From positions 434,001 to 498,000 of the forward strand of contig JADJNX010000002.1 of assembly GCA_016714125.1 (NCBI GenBank): a stretch of 64,000 bases of DNA, in the 5' to 3' direction. The first letter of the stretch is position 1. Each line of letters starts with the position of its first letter. The notes below the pieces were generated by a model. The model was not told where the DNA came from. It saw only the letters and a list, made by a program, of their open reading frames with translations, and made no database searches. Shown here one piece after another: positions 1 through 6,796 of this stretch. Origin of the DNA: Ignavibacteriales bacterium (GTDB lineage Bacteria; Bacteroidota; Ignavibacteria; Ignavibacteriales; Ignavibacteriaceae). The position numbers and the translations under genes are program-made.

Positions 1-721
1 TGTGGTACTGAATTTCATAAAACCATCAGCTTTCCCTCCCATGCCGGAAGCAGAACTTATTGAATTCAGAAAAGGGAGAATGAAGAAGATAGTCACTGCT
101 TTTTTCCTACCCGGTATTCTCGTATTTCTTGTTTTGGGATCAATCTTCCTCGGAATTGCATCTCCCACCGAAGCTGCAGGAATAGGTGCATTGGGTGCCA
201 TGGGATTGGCAGCACTTCGGAAAAATCTGAACATTGGAAATCTTAAATATGTAATAAAAAAAACAGTGACAATAACAACGATGGCTTTAATCATCCTTGT
301 GGGTGCCACTGCTTTTTCACTGGTTTTTAGAGAACTTGAAGGAGATGTTATCCTCACAGACATCATAATGGCTTCAGAAATTTCGCCGGGGATTTTCCTT
401 TTCCTTGTGATGTTGATTATCTTCCTCGCCGGATTCCTGATCGATTTTATCGAGATAATTTTTATTATCGTGCCGATTGTTGATCCAATTTTCCGCCACT
501 TTGGAATGGATATGATGTGGATCGCCATCCTGATTGCAATGAATCTGCAAACTTCTTTCCTGACTCCCCCATTTGGATTTACCCTCTTCTATTTAAAAGG
601 AGTTGCCCCTCCGGGAGTAAAAACGATCGATATGTATAAAGGGATGGTTCCCTATATCATCATTCAGATTATTGCACTTGCTCTTGTTGTGGCTTTCCCC
701 GGGATTGTCAGACTACTTTAG
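1..721 (+). CDS. dctM: TRAP transporter large permease, DctM type (5' end cut by window)
   Basis: This is the C-terminal part of the large membrane subunit of a tripartite ATP-independent periplasmic (TRAP) transporter, which imports organic acids with Na+ or H+ together with a small DctQ subunit and a periplasmic binding protein. The frame is open to the left edge, so the true start lies outside. Several long hydrophobic segments alternate with family-typical stretches such as GIASPTEAAGIGALGA and QTSFLTPPFGFTLFYLKG. About 240 residues are visible of the roughly 430 usual for DctM or the larger size of DctM-like proteins. The substrate cannot be told from this part. Family assignment is firm. 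Confidence 0.9.
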   Translation, partial: VVLNFIKPSAFPPMPEAELIEFRKGRMKKIVTAFFLPGILVFLVLGSIFLGIASPTEAAGIGALGAMGLAALRKNLNIGNLKYVIKKTVTITTMALIILVGATAFSLVFRELEGDVILTDIIMASEISPGIFLFLVMLIIFLAGFLIDFIEIIFIIVPIVDPIFRHFGMDMMWIAILIAMNLQTSFLTPPFGFTLFYLKGVAPPGVKTIDMYKGMVPYIIIQIIALALVVAFPGIVRLL

Positions 722-779
722 AATGACACCGGAGGAGAGATTCTCAATATTTGCATCTATGGAAGCCTTCGGTACATTT

Positions 780-833
780 AATCTGCGAAATCATAAATCC
801 GTGAAATCCGTGTTAAATCTGTGCAATCCGTGG
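780..833. repeat. Intergenic degenerate direct repeat (AATCCGTG type)
   Basis: The spacer after the permease gene holds several near copies of an 8- to 12-base unit (AATCTGCGAAATC, AATCCGTGAAATCCGTG, AATCTGTGCAATCCGTG). Similar wording (ATCTGCGAAAATCTG) recurs at about 26660. It lies in a short gap between convergent genes and has no coding potential that I trust. Its function is unknown. Confidence 0.6.
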
Positions 834-883
834 AACTATCCTTCTTCTCCGCGTAAGTCCTTGGCCCCTAAAAAATTACTGCA

Positions 884-1822
884 TTACAAAAACAGATTTC
901 CATCCTCATTTTTCACTTTGTAAAGATGTGGTGCAAATGGCTCAATATGACAGAGTACATCTGATACACTGGGATACATCTCTTTGATGGAATCTTTCAC
1001 CCAATGAGCGATTTCATGGCCGTCATGAACAGAAATATCACCATCTACAATTACATGCATATCGATGTAATATTCAAACCCCATTTTTCGCACAAAACAT
1101 TTTTCGATATCTCTGACACCTTTCACTTTTTTGGCACAGACTTTTATTTTCTCCCTGAACTCTTCGGGAGGAGCAGTATCGAGAATCTCCTTTAACGCCG
1201 GCATGAAGAGTGAAATGGCATTATAAATGATAATGAACGATGCAAAAAGAGCTGCATAATCATCCGTTTGTTCATATCCTTCACCTCCGATGAGTGCAAT
1301 GGCAATTCCTATAAATGCGGCGGCCGATGTGATTGCATCACTTCGGTGGTGCCAGGCATCGTTTTTAACTGCAACACTTCCCAATCCTTCGCCCACTACA
1401 ATTATCTTCCGAAACAGCACTTCCTTAACAAAAATTACGCCAACAAGAACCAATAGTGTATATGGCGCGGGTGCATGATGTGGAGTGATTATTTCGTGTA
1501 AAGATTGTACAATAATTACAATCGCTGCCGCCACAAGCATGAGGGCGACAAACATTCCTGCAAGTGGTTCTGCTTTGCCATGGCCGTAAGGATGATCAGC
1601 ATCCTTTGGACGGGACGCATATTTTAGTCCCACAAGAACGATAGTTGAAGTGAAAATATCTGAAAGTGACTCTATTGCATCTGCAATCAGAGCATAAGAG
1701 TTGCCCAGGATTCCGGCAGTCCCCTTAATTATCACAAGGACAAAAGAGACAAGAATCCCAATCAAAGTGGTTTTCATTCCCTTACGGGAAGATTTTTGTA
1801 AATAATCCGCGTTTTTGGTCAT
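884..1822 (-). CDS. Cation diffusion facilitator family transporter
   Basis: Inner-membrane antiporter of the CDF family, which exports divalent metals such as Zn2+, Fe2+ or Co2+ in exchange for protons. The 312-residue length is normal. About six membrane segments are followed by a soluble C-terminal domain. Metal-site motifs are present in TM2 (ADAIESLSD) and TM5 (AWHHRSDAITS, giving HxxxD), and the HPYGHGK loop follows TM2. The start overlaps the stop of the upstream S24 repressor gene by one base (TAATG), so the two are probably co-transcribed and translationally coupled. This hints that the repressor may control the transporter. The exact metal cannot be assigned. Confidence 0.92.
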   Translation of the reverse strand: MTKNADYLQKSSRKGMKTTLIGILVSFVLVIIKGTAGILGNSYALIADAIESLSDIFTSTIVLVGLKYASRPKDADHPYGHGKAEPLAGMFVALMLVAAAIVIIVQSLHEIITPHHAPAPYTLLVLVGVIFVKEVLFRKIIVVGEGLGSVAVKNDAWHHRSDAITSAAAFIGIAIALIGGEGYEQTDDYAALFASFIIIYNAISLFMPALKEILDTAPPEEFREKIKVCAKKVKGVRDIEKCFVRKMGFEYYIDMHVIVDGDISVHDGHEIAHWVKDSIKEMYPSVSDVLCHIEPFAPHLYKVKNEDGNLFL

Positions 1823-2457
1823 TACATCTTCTTCTCTATCAAGACCACCTTATATGCTCTAATTTGTTCTTTTTTGAAAAACATCGGCTGAATCGCCTGA
1901 TTGTAGGAAGTTAATATTACAATACCGGGGATATCCTTTGACTCAGAATAGAGTTTTAATGCCCCTTTTGTTTTGTCATAAAGGGCAACTACCAGATCAC
2001 CATCTTTTAATTTGCCATAAAGACTTACCAATACATAATCCCCAGGATTAACCATAGGCATCATGCTGTAACCAAATTCTTCATCTATCTTGAGGTAAAA
2101 GTGTGTGTCGGGATCGTATTCAAGGTTCTTAAATTCGTTGAGTTCACTCCAGTCTTGAACATCAGCCTTACCAGCAGGTATGGTGCCCAGGACACGGAAC
2201 ATCCTCTCTTTGGAAGCTTTTGATCCAAAGATTTTTTCTTTCGAGTTTTTTTCAGTGCCTGTTAAAAGCCAGTCGATGTCACACCCCAGATCGGAGAGTT
2301 TTATCAAAAGCTCTGAACCGGGGGAAATTTTACCCGACAGATAAGAGTTTAGAGTCTGTGGTGACATTTCCAGCGAACGGGCAAAATCCTTTAACCTGTC
2401 GGTTTTGGAGAATGCAAATTCTCTCAGCCTTTTGGCAATAAATATTTTTTCTCTCAT
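1822..2457 (-). CDS. HTH/S24-type (LexA/CI-like) transcriptional repressor
   Basis: The 211-residue protein has an N-terminal Cro/CI-like helix-turn-helix (about residues 8-68; LKDFARSLEMSPQTLNSYL) and a C-terminal S24 autopeptidase domain (about 85-205). The S24 parts look active: an Ala-Gly cleavage site in GTIPAGKAD, the nucleophile serine in GYSMMPMVNPGDYVLV, and a lysine in GALKLY that fits the catalytic base. Such proteins usually repress their targets until RecA-stimulated or ligand-triggered self-cleavage. The gene is divergent from a small gene at 2605 and coupled to the CDF exporter downstream. A stress or prophage-type switch is possible, but no phage genes are nearby. Confidence 0.87.
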   Translation of the reverse strand: MREKIFIAKRLREFAFSKTDRLKDFARSLEMSPQTLNSYLSGKISPGSELLIKLSDLGCDIDWLLTGTEKNSKEKIFGSKASKERMFRVLGTIPAGKADVQDWSELNEFKNLEYDPDTHFYLKIDEEFGYSMMPMVNPGDYVLVSLYGKLKDGDLVVALYDKTKGALKLYSESKDIPGIVILTSYNQAIQPMFFKKEQIRAYKVVLIEKKM

Positions 2458-2533
2458 TTCAATTTTAAACTTGACTCATATAAGCTTTTTATCTTAGTTT
2501 GGCAGTGCAATAAGTTAATTATTTTATTTTTTG

Positions 2534-2549
2534 TAAGATTAACATCTTA
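2534..2549. promoter_or_regulatory. Candidate operator palindrome between divergent genes
   Basis: A perfect inverted repeat TAAGAT-TAAC-ATCTTA sits in the 147-base gap between the S24 repressor gene (leftward) and the small rightward gene. This is where an autoregulatory operator would be expected. Assignment to the repressor is inference. Confidence 0.4.
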
Positions 2550-2604
2550 AATGTAACACTTTTTAAACAAATAACAATAGCAAAATAGCAAAAGTGAGGA
2601 GAAT

Positions 2605-2832
2605 ATGGATACACTTCCGGGAAAGAATTTTGAAGAACTGCGAAACCTTGGTTTAATAGATGAGTCGGGCTACCGCAACTTTAAGATCAAACAAAAATTT
2701 GACGAGTTAAAACAACAGGGATTAAAAACCAGCATCATAAAAGAAATTCTCGCTGATGAGTTTTCTCTCTCCCCCGAATCAATTCATGGTATCTATTACC
2801 GTAAAAAGGAGAAATACAGATTTGTGAATTGA
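2605..2832 (+). CDS. Small basic hypothetical protein, possibly HTH DNA-binding
   Basis: A 75-residue protein I do not recognise. It starts behind a good ribosome binding site (GAGGAGA, 5 bases before ATG). It is charged, lysine-rich and predicted mostly helical. The middle (FDELKQQGLKTSIIKEIL) followed by SLSPESIHGIYYRKKEKY resembles a helix-turn-helix with a recognition helix and basic tail. It is transcribed away from the S24 repressor gene, the arrangement of a small regulator under repressor control. No function is assigned. Confidence 0.6.
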   Translation: MDTLPGKNFEELRNLGLIDESGYRNFKIKQKFDELKQQGLKTSIIKEILADEFSLSPESIHGIYYRKKEKYRFVN

Positions 2833-2838
2833 AGGGGC

Positions 2839-2874
2839 AAAAAAAAAGAGGCTGCCTCTTCCGAAGCAGCCTCT
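2839..2874 (-). terminator. Intrinsic terminator of the CPYSG-repeat gene
   Basis: Nine-base-pair stem (AGAGGCTGC at 2847-2855, GCAGCCTCT at 2866-2874) followed on the minus strand by a run of nine T (2839-2847). It lies just after the stop of the leftward gene at 2902. It has no T-run in the rightward direction. Confidence 0.85.
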
Positions 2875-2901
2875 CTCTGCGAACAATTAATTAGTTTGGA
2901 A

Positions 2902-3255
2902 CTAAACTTTTTTGACTTCTATCTTCTTTACCGGCATCGATTCTTTGCCGGAAGAAACTTTACCCTTTTCACCTGTTACAGGGCATTCAGATTTATCTCC
3001 TGAATAAGGACATTCACCCTTCTTCCCGGTATAGGGGCATTCAGAGTTTCCAATTTCCTTTTCTCCACTATTCGATGCACTTTTTTTGCCCGAATAAGGA
3101 CAGGTTGATGTTTTGCCACCTGTGGAATAAGGGCACTCTTGTTTTTTTACTTCATTTTTAGGATCACCACTGTTACTAGCTAAAGTGGTGTGCCCTGTCC
3201 ACGAAAAACCCAATATAAAAGCTGCGACAAATGCTACATATACAAACAATCTCAT
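2902..3255 (-). CDS. Small exported protein with five Cys-Pro (CPYSGKK) repeats
   Basis: A 117-residue protein with an N-terminal signal peptide (about residues 1-26, hydrophobic FVYVAFVAAFILGF) and a hydrophilic mature part. The mature part holds five copies of a C-P-[YV]-[ST]-[GT] unit: ECPYST, TCPYSG, ECPYTG, ECPYSG and ECPVTG, usually followed by G/D-K. I chose the ATG at 3255 because GGAGG lies 5 bases upstream; an in-frame ATG 12 bases earlier would put the Shine-Dalgarno sequence inside the gene. Mature lysines are many. One cysteine per repeat suggests metal or haem ligation or surface thiol chemistry, but no known domain is recognised. It is monocistronic with its own terminator. Confidence 0.75.
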   Translation of the reverse strand: MRLFVYVAFVAAFILGFSWTGHTTLASNSGDPKNEVKKQECPYSTGGKTSTCPYSGKKSASNSGEKEIGNSECPYTGKKGECPYSGDKSECPVTGEKGKVSSGKESMPVKKIEVKKV

Positions 3256-3319
3256 TATAACCTCCATGATTTATTATTACAAACTATTATTATTGCTCAC
3301 GAGTTCCCGAAATGCTTAA

Positions 3320-3394
3320 CTCTCTCAAATACTCAAACCACTCAAATACTCAGGTACTCAGGTACTCAGGTACTCAAGTACTCAAGCGTCTCTC
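3320..3394. repeat. Tandem repeat, 8-base unit TACTCAGG/TACTCAAG
   Basis: A run of imperfect 8-base units (TACTCAGG twice, then TACTCAAG twice, with looser ACTCAAA units before) fills the gap upstream of the TauE gene. The reverse complement of the same unit occurs at 11837-11875 and 13245-13285. The sequence is open by chance in the TauE frame, which makes an artificial upstream ATG at 3312. Confidence 0.8.
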
Positions 3395-3452
3395 ATTCAA
3401 ATTTATTTACTACTTTTGTCCTTTAACTTTTTCATGTTTCAGAAAAAAAATT

Positions 3453-4196
3453 TTGGACGATCTTCTTAAATATTCTCTTCTACTCGTAACAGGTTTTTTC
3501 ACCGGCATACTTAATATTATGGCAGGCGGGGGCTCCATACTTACACTTCCCGCTCTGATCTATATTGGTCTCGACCCAAACCTCGCAAACGGCACAAATC
3601 GTATCTTCATTTTAATGCAAAACCTGACCGCTGTTGTAGCTTTCTCAAATGAGAAGATGAGTTACTTCAAGGAATCATTCCGACTTGCGATCTTTACTAT
3701 TCCGGGAGCGATTATTGGCGCCTTCGCTGCAGTAAAAGTGGATGGTGCTGTTTTTGTTAAAATACTTGGGGTCGTCACGATTATTTTATCACTTCTGATG
3801 TTTATCCCTGTTAAGACCGGTGAACGAACAAATCCCGTTAAATCCAAACTTCTTCTCTATCCTCTCTTGTTTGCGATAGGGTTTTATGGAGGATTTATTC
3901 AGGCAGGTACCGGCATATTTATTATGTTTGTACTAAGAAGTTTTCTTAAACTTGACCTCGTGAAGGTGAATGTACATAAGGTGTTTATCGCATTTATTTT
4001 TACAATCCCTGCATTTTTTATCTTTGTTTATCATGGTCAAATTGATTGGCTGGCAGGTTTTATGCTGGGGACTGGTTCCATTTTTGGTGCCTGGTTCTCG
4101 GCAAAAGTGCTTTCAAAACATGTTGAAAAAATCGTTAAAGTTGTCCTTCTTGTTTCAAGTTTTCTTATTGCATTAGACCTTTTGGATGTTATATAA
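3453..4196 (+). CDS. TauE/SafE family sulfite/organosulfur exporter-like permease
   Basis: Integral membrane protein of the TauE/SafE family (formerly DUF81), thought to move sulfite, sulfonates or related anions across the inner membrane. It has about eight hydrophobic segments and the family-typical opening FTGILNIMAGGGSILTLPAL and GGFIQAGTGIFIMF. I place the start at the TTG at 3453 (247 residues, normal for the family). The upstream in-frame ATG at 3312 would add 47 residues encoded by the tandem repeat and lacking homologous character. No strong ribosome binding site is visible for the TTG, so the start is uncertain. The stop is two bases from the next gene, suggesting co-transcription with the Wzi-like gene. 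Confidence 0.85.
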   Translation: MDDLLKYSLLLVTGFFTGILNIMAGGGSILTLPALIYIGLDPNLANGTNRIFILMQNLTAVVAFSNEKMSYFKESFRLAIFTIPGAIIGAFAAVKVDGAVFVKILGVVTIILSLLMFIPVKTGERTNPVKSKLLLYPLLFAIGFYGGFIQAGTGIFIMFVLRSFLKLDLVKVNVHKVFIAFIFTIPAFFIFVYHGQIDWLAGFMLGTGSIFGAWFSAKVLSKHVEKIVKVVLLVSSFLIALDLLDVI

Positions 4197-4197
4197 T

Positions 4198-5862
4198 ATG
4201 AAATTTACCTCATTAACAGCAATTATTTTCCTTTTTACAATCACAGCATTTGCACAAGTTGAAAATATCCAGATTGACAATCCTGTCTATTCCTTCCTGA
4301 AAAGAATGAAAGTAAAAGGGATTATTGAGAGTATTCATGATGATGTGCCAAACATGTCAAAAGCAGAAGTAAACGGACTTTTGTCGCAGATAAAAGCAAA
4401 GGAAGAGAGACTCTCCTCCACTGAAAAACAAAAACTAAACCGTTTTATCGAAAACTTCTCAGGAGTTATAAGTGGTGAAAATGTAACCAAACTTTGGGGT
4501 GGTGAGAGTTTTGGACAAAACCTGGAAGACATCGTTTCAGACAAAATCAAATACCTTTGGGCTTATAAAAATGACTTTGTTTCTGTCTATGCGGAAGGGA
4601 TTGGATCACTTCAATATGGCCACAGATTAAAACCTGATGTAAATAATGCCGCGATTTATGATGTAGGCTTTAGAGTGCAGGGAACCGTAAATGAAAATTT
4701 TGGATATATGTTGTATGTTGTCAAAGGGCTTGCAACGGGAAACAGAGAGTTCGCTTTGGATGTTGATCCCCGACTTGCATACAATTTTAAATTCGTCGAA
4801 AATATTGAGTTCGCTCCAAGTTATGACTACACCGATGGCTATTTAAAATGGAGTAGCACTCCGACAAAAGGGATGGAGATGTTAGCCCAAATTGGAAGAG
4901 AAAAAACTAAATTCTCTTTTGGATATGGCAGTAACCTTGTGATGTCTGGGAATCATGCAAATCTTGACTTTATAAAATTTCAGTTTAAGTATGGACCTGT
5001 TCGATATACATCTTACCAGGCTTCAACGGTGGGACGATACCAGACAATCAGGAACGACAACTATACAAAATATTTTGCGGCAAACAAATTTCAACTGCAT
5101 TTCCCTGATCTTTTTGATGTGTCGATCGGTGAGGTAATCGTCTATTCAGGGAGAGGTCTCGACCTGGCTTACCTTAATCCCCTCATATTTTACAAATTTG
5201 CTGAGATGTCACTTCAGGACAGAGACAATGGAACTTTGTTCTTCGACTTTCAATCCGATTTTATCCCAAATCTCGAACTGCAAGCTTCCTTTTTTCTGGA
5301 TGAGAATATTCTTGGCGAATTAGCCGATCTGGAGCGGTTTTCAAACAAAACAGCGTATCAACTTGGAGCATTTTGGTACACACCAATTAGTGATCTGACA
5401 TTAACTGCTGAATATACACGAATAAGACCCTATGTTTACACCCACACAAACCCCGGAAACACCTATACTTCCTGGGACTCACCTGTGGGTCACATCATTG
5501 GTCCTAACGCCGACCAGATTCTGTTTAAAGCCGAATATGCTCTAAACTATGTCACAAATCTTTTTGCTTCGTTTAGCCATACACGAAAAGGCTTAAATCT
5601 TTATGATGATAATGGCATCCTGATTTATAACGCCGGCGGAAACCTTTTTGAACCGCACAGAGCAACTATCGATTCCGACCAAATTAAGTTTTTATCAGGT
5701 GATGTTTATAATTATGATGATCTTGAGTTTGGTTTATCATACGAGGCATTTAGAGATTTAACATTTTTTCTCTCACTTCGACACAAGACGGCAAAACAGG
5801 TTTCAACCGGTAATTCCTCAAGTCTTACATGGATAAACTTCAAGTTTACAATCGAATATTGA
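4198..5862 (+). CDS. Wzi-like capsule assembly/outer-membrane beta-barrel protein
   Basis: A 554-residue protein with a clear signal peptide (MKFTSLTAIIFLFTITAFA, cleavage before Q). An alpha-helical N-terminal section (about 30-110) is followed by a long region of alternating polar and aromatic strands ending in an aromatic-rich C-terminus (INFKFTIEY), typical of an outer-membrane barrel. The overall pattern fits the capsule assembly Wzi family of Bacteroidetes-type bacteria, for example GRGLDLAYLNPLIFYKFAE. The ATG at 4198 directly precedes the signal peptide and lies one base after the TauE stop codon. No capsule cluster is nearby, so a role in surface polysaccharide attachment is inferred from the family only. 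Confidence 0.75.
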   Translation: MKFTSLTAIIFLFTITAFAQVENIQIDNPVYSFLKRMKVKGIIESIHDDVPNMSKAEVNGLLSQIKAKEERLSSTEKQKLNRFIENFSGVISGENVTKLWGGESFGQNLEDIVSDKIKYLWAYKNDFVSVYAEGIGSLQYGHRLKPDVNNAAIYDVGFRVQGTVNENFGYMLYVVKGLATGNREFALDVDPRLAYNFKFVENIEFAPSYDYTDGYLKWSSTPTKGMEMLAQIGREKTKFSFGYGSNLVMSGNHANLDFIKFQFKYGPVRYTSYQASTVGRYQTIRNDNYTKYFAANKFQLHFPDLFDVSIGEVIVYSGRGLDLAYLNPLIFYKFAEMSLQDRDNGTLFFDFQSDFIPNLELQASFFLDENILGELADLERFSNKTAYQLGAFWYTPISDLTLTAEYTRIRPYVYTHTNPGNTYTSWDSPVGHIIGPNADQILFKAEYALNYVTNLFASFSHTRKGLNLYDDNGILIYNAGGNLFEPHRATIDSDQIKFLSGDVYNYDDLEFGLSYEAFRDLTFFLSLRHKTAKQVSTGNSSSLTWINFKFTIEY

Positions 5863-5983
5863 TGGGGTACTTATTAAAATAGTAATTTATTTGTTAAATT
5901 AGTGTTATCTTTAAATTCATATTTGAACCATTGTTTCAAATCTTTCTTTAATCAAATTCGATTCGAAATCGTACACGGGATCT

Positions 5984-6796
5984 ATGCGAATAAGAATTGC
6001 GGTTCACATCGAACCAAGAAAAATTTCTGTTAATTACAATTATGGAATTTCGACGGCTATAAGAAAATTCTTAAAGCTGGAATCACCACGATTTGCCGAT
6101 TTCCTTAGGGAAAATGATTATCTAATCAACCCCAAGAAATTCGACCTTTTTACATTTTCACTTCGTTTTGAAAAAATGAAAATGTCCGGACCCATAATCC
6201 AGCTTGTTTCACCTAAAGCGTACATTCACGTATCTTTTCCAATTTTACCGGATTACCTTGATTTTGATCAATTGGCTGATTCAGTGAAAAGGGATTTTGT
6301 TGTGAAAATCGAGGGTGAGGATGTTGGAATTAGAGGTGCAAAACTCGATTTCATCCCCGAAACTTCGTTTGGTGACGAAATGCGATTCATCTTTTTATCT
6401 CCATTGGTACTTTCAACTTTCAGATTTATTAATCAGAAGGAGAGGATTTATTTTCTCCGACCTGAAGATAAACATGAGTTGGATGCTCTGTTGAGAGATA
6501 ATTTGCTTGAAAAATATAAAATAATCTCAAGAAATCCGGGCTATGAAGCGGGTCCTTTATCTATCGAATGGGATAAGGAATACATGGCAAAACATGACAG
6601 GATCACCAAAAAGATTTGTATTGAAAATCCCAAGGCGAAACCTACTGATGTTATCGGTATTCTGTCACCATGCACTATGAAAGGTGACCCAAATCTGATC
6701 AGAACAGGATTTATTGCAGGTTTTGGAGAAAAGACCTGTCTGGGGCTCGGCATGGCCGATCACCTTTACGAGACTCCCTACTCCGACACTATCTGA
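5984..6796 (+). CDS. cas6: Orphan CRISPR-associated endoribonuclease Cas6
   Basis: This 270-residue protein matches the Cas6 family, which cuts CRISPR precursor RNA within the repeat. Evidence is the N-terminal ferredoxin-like strand and NYNYGISTAIRKFL, the FDLFTFSLRFEK segment near residues 53-64, and above all the C-terminal glycine-rich loop GFIAGFGEKTCLGLGMA (about 242-258). The position usually occupied by a catalytic histidine (LH around residue 42) reads FLREND with arginine, so activity may be altered or depend on other residues. No other cas gene and no repeat array is visible in the window. The gene stands alone, with 121 bases before it, and its 3' end overlaps the convergent TPR-CHAT gene by 19 bases. 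Confidence 0.85.
   Translation: MRIRIAVHIEPRKISVNYNYGISTAIRKFLKLESPRFADFLRENDYLINPKKFDLFTFSLRFEKMKMSGPIIQLVSPKAYIHVSFPILPDYLDFDQLADSVKRDFVVKIEGEDVGIRGAKLDFIPETSFGDEMRFIFLSPLVLSTFRFINQKERIYFLRPEDKHELDALLRDNLLEKYKIISRNPGYEAGPLSIEWDKEYMAKHDRITKKICIENPKAKPTDVIGILSPCTMKGDPNLIRTGFIAGFGEKTCLGLGMADHLYETPYSDTI

Noticed and set aside
672..923. Rightward coding frame of 83 residues after the TRAP gene
   Set aside because: It overlaps two real genes and consists largely of translated intergenic repeat.
3312..3452. 47-residue N-terminal extension of the TauE protein
   Set aside because: It is translated from the tandem repeat, has no family character, and lies before the first membrane segment expected for the family.
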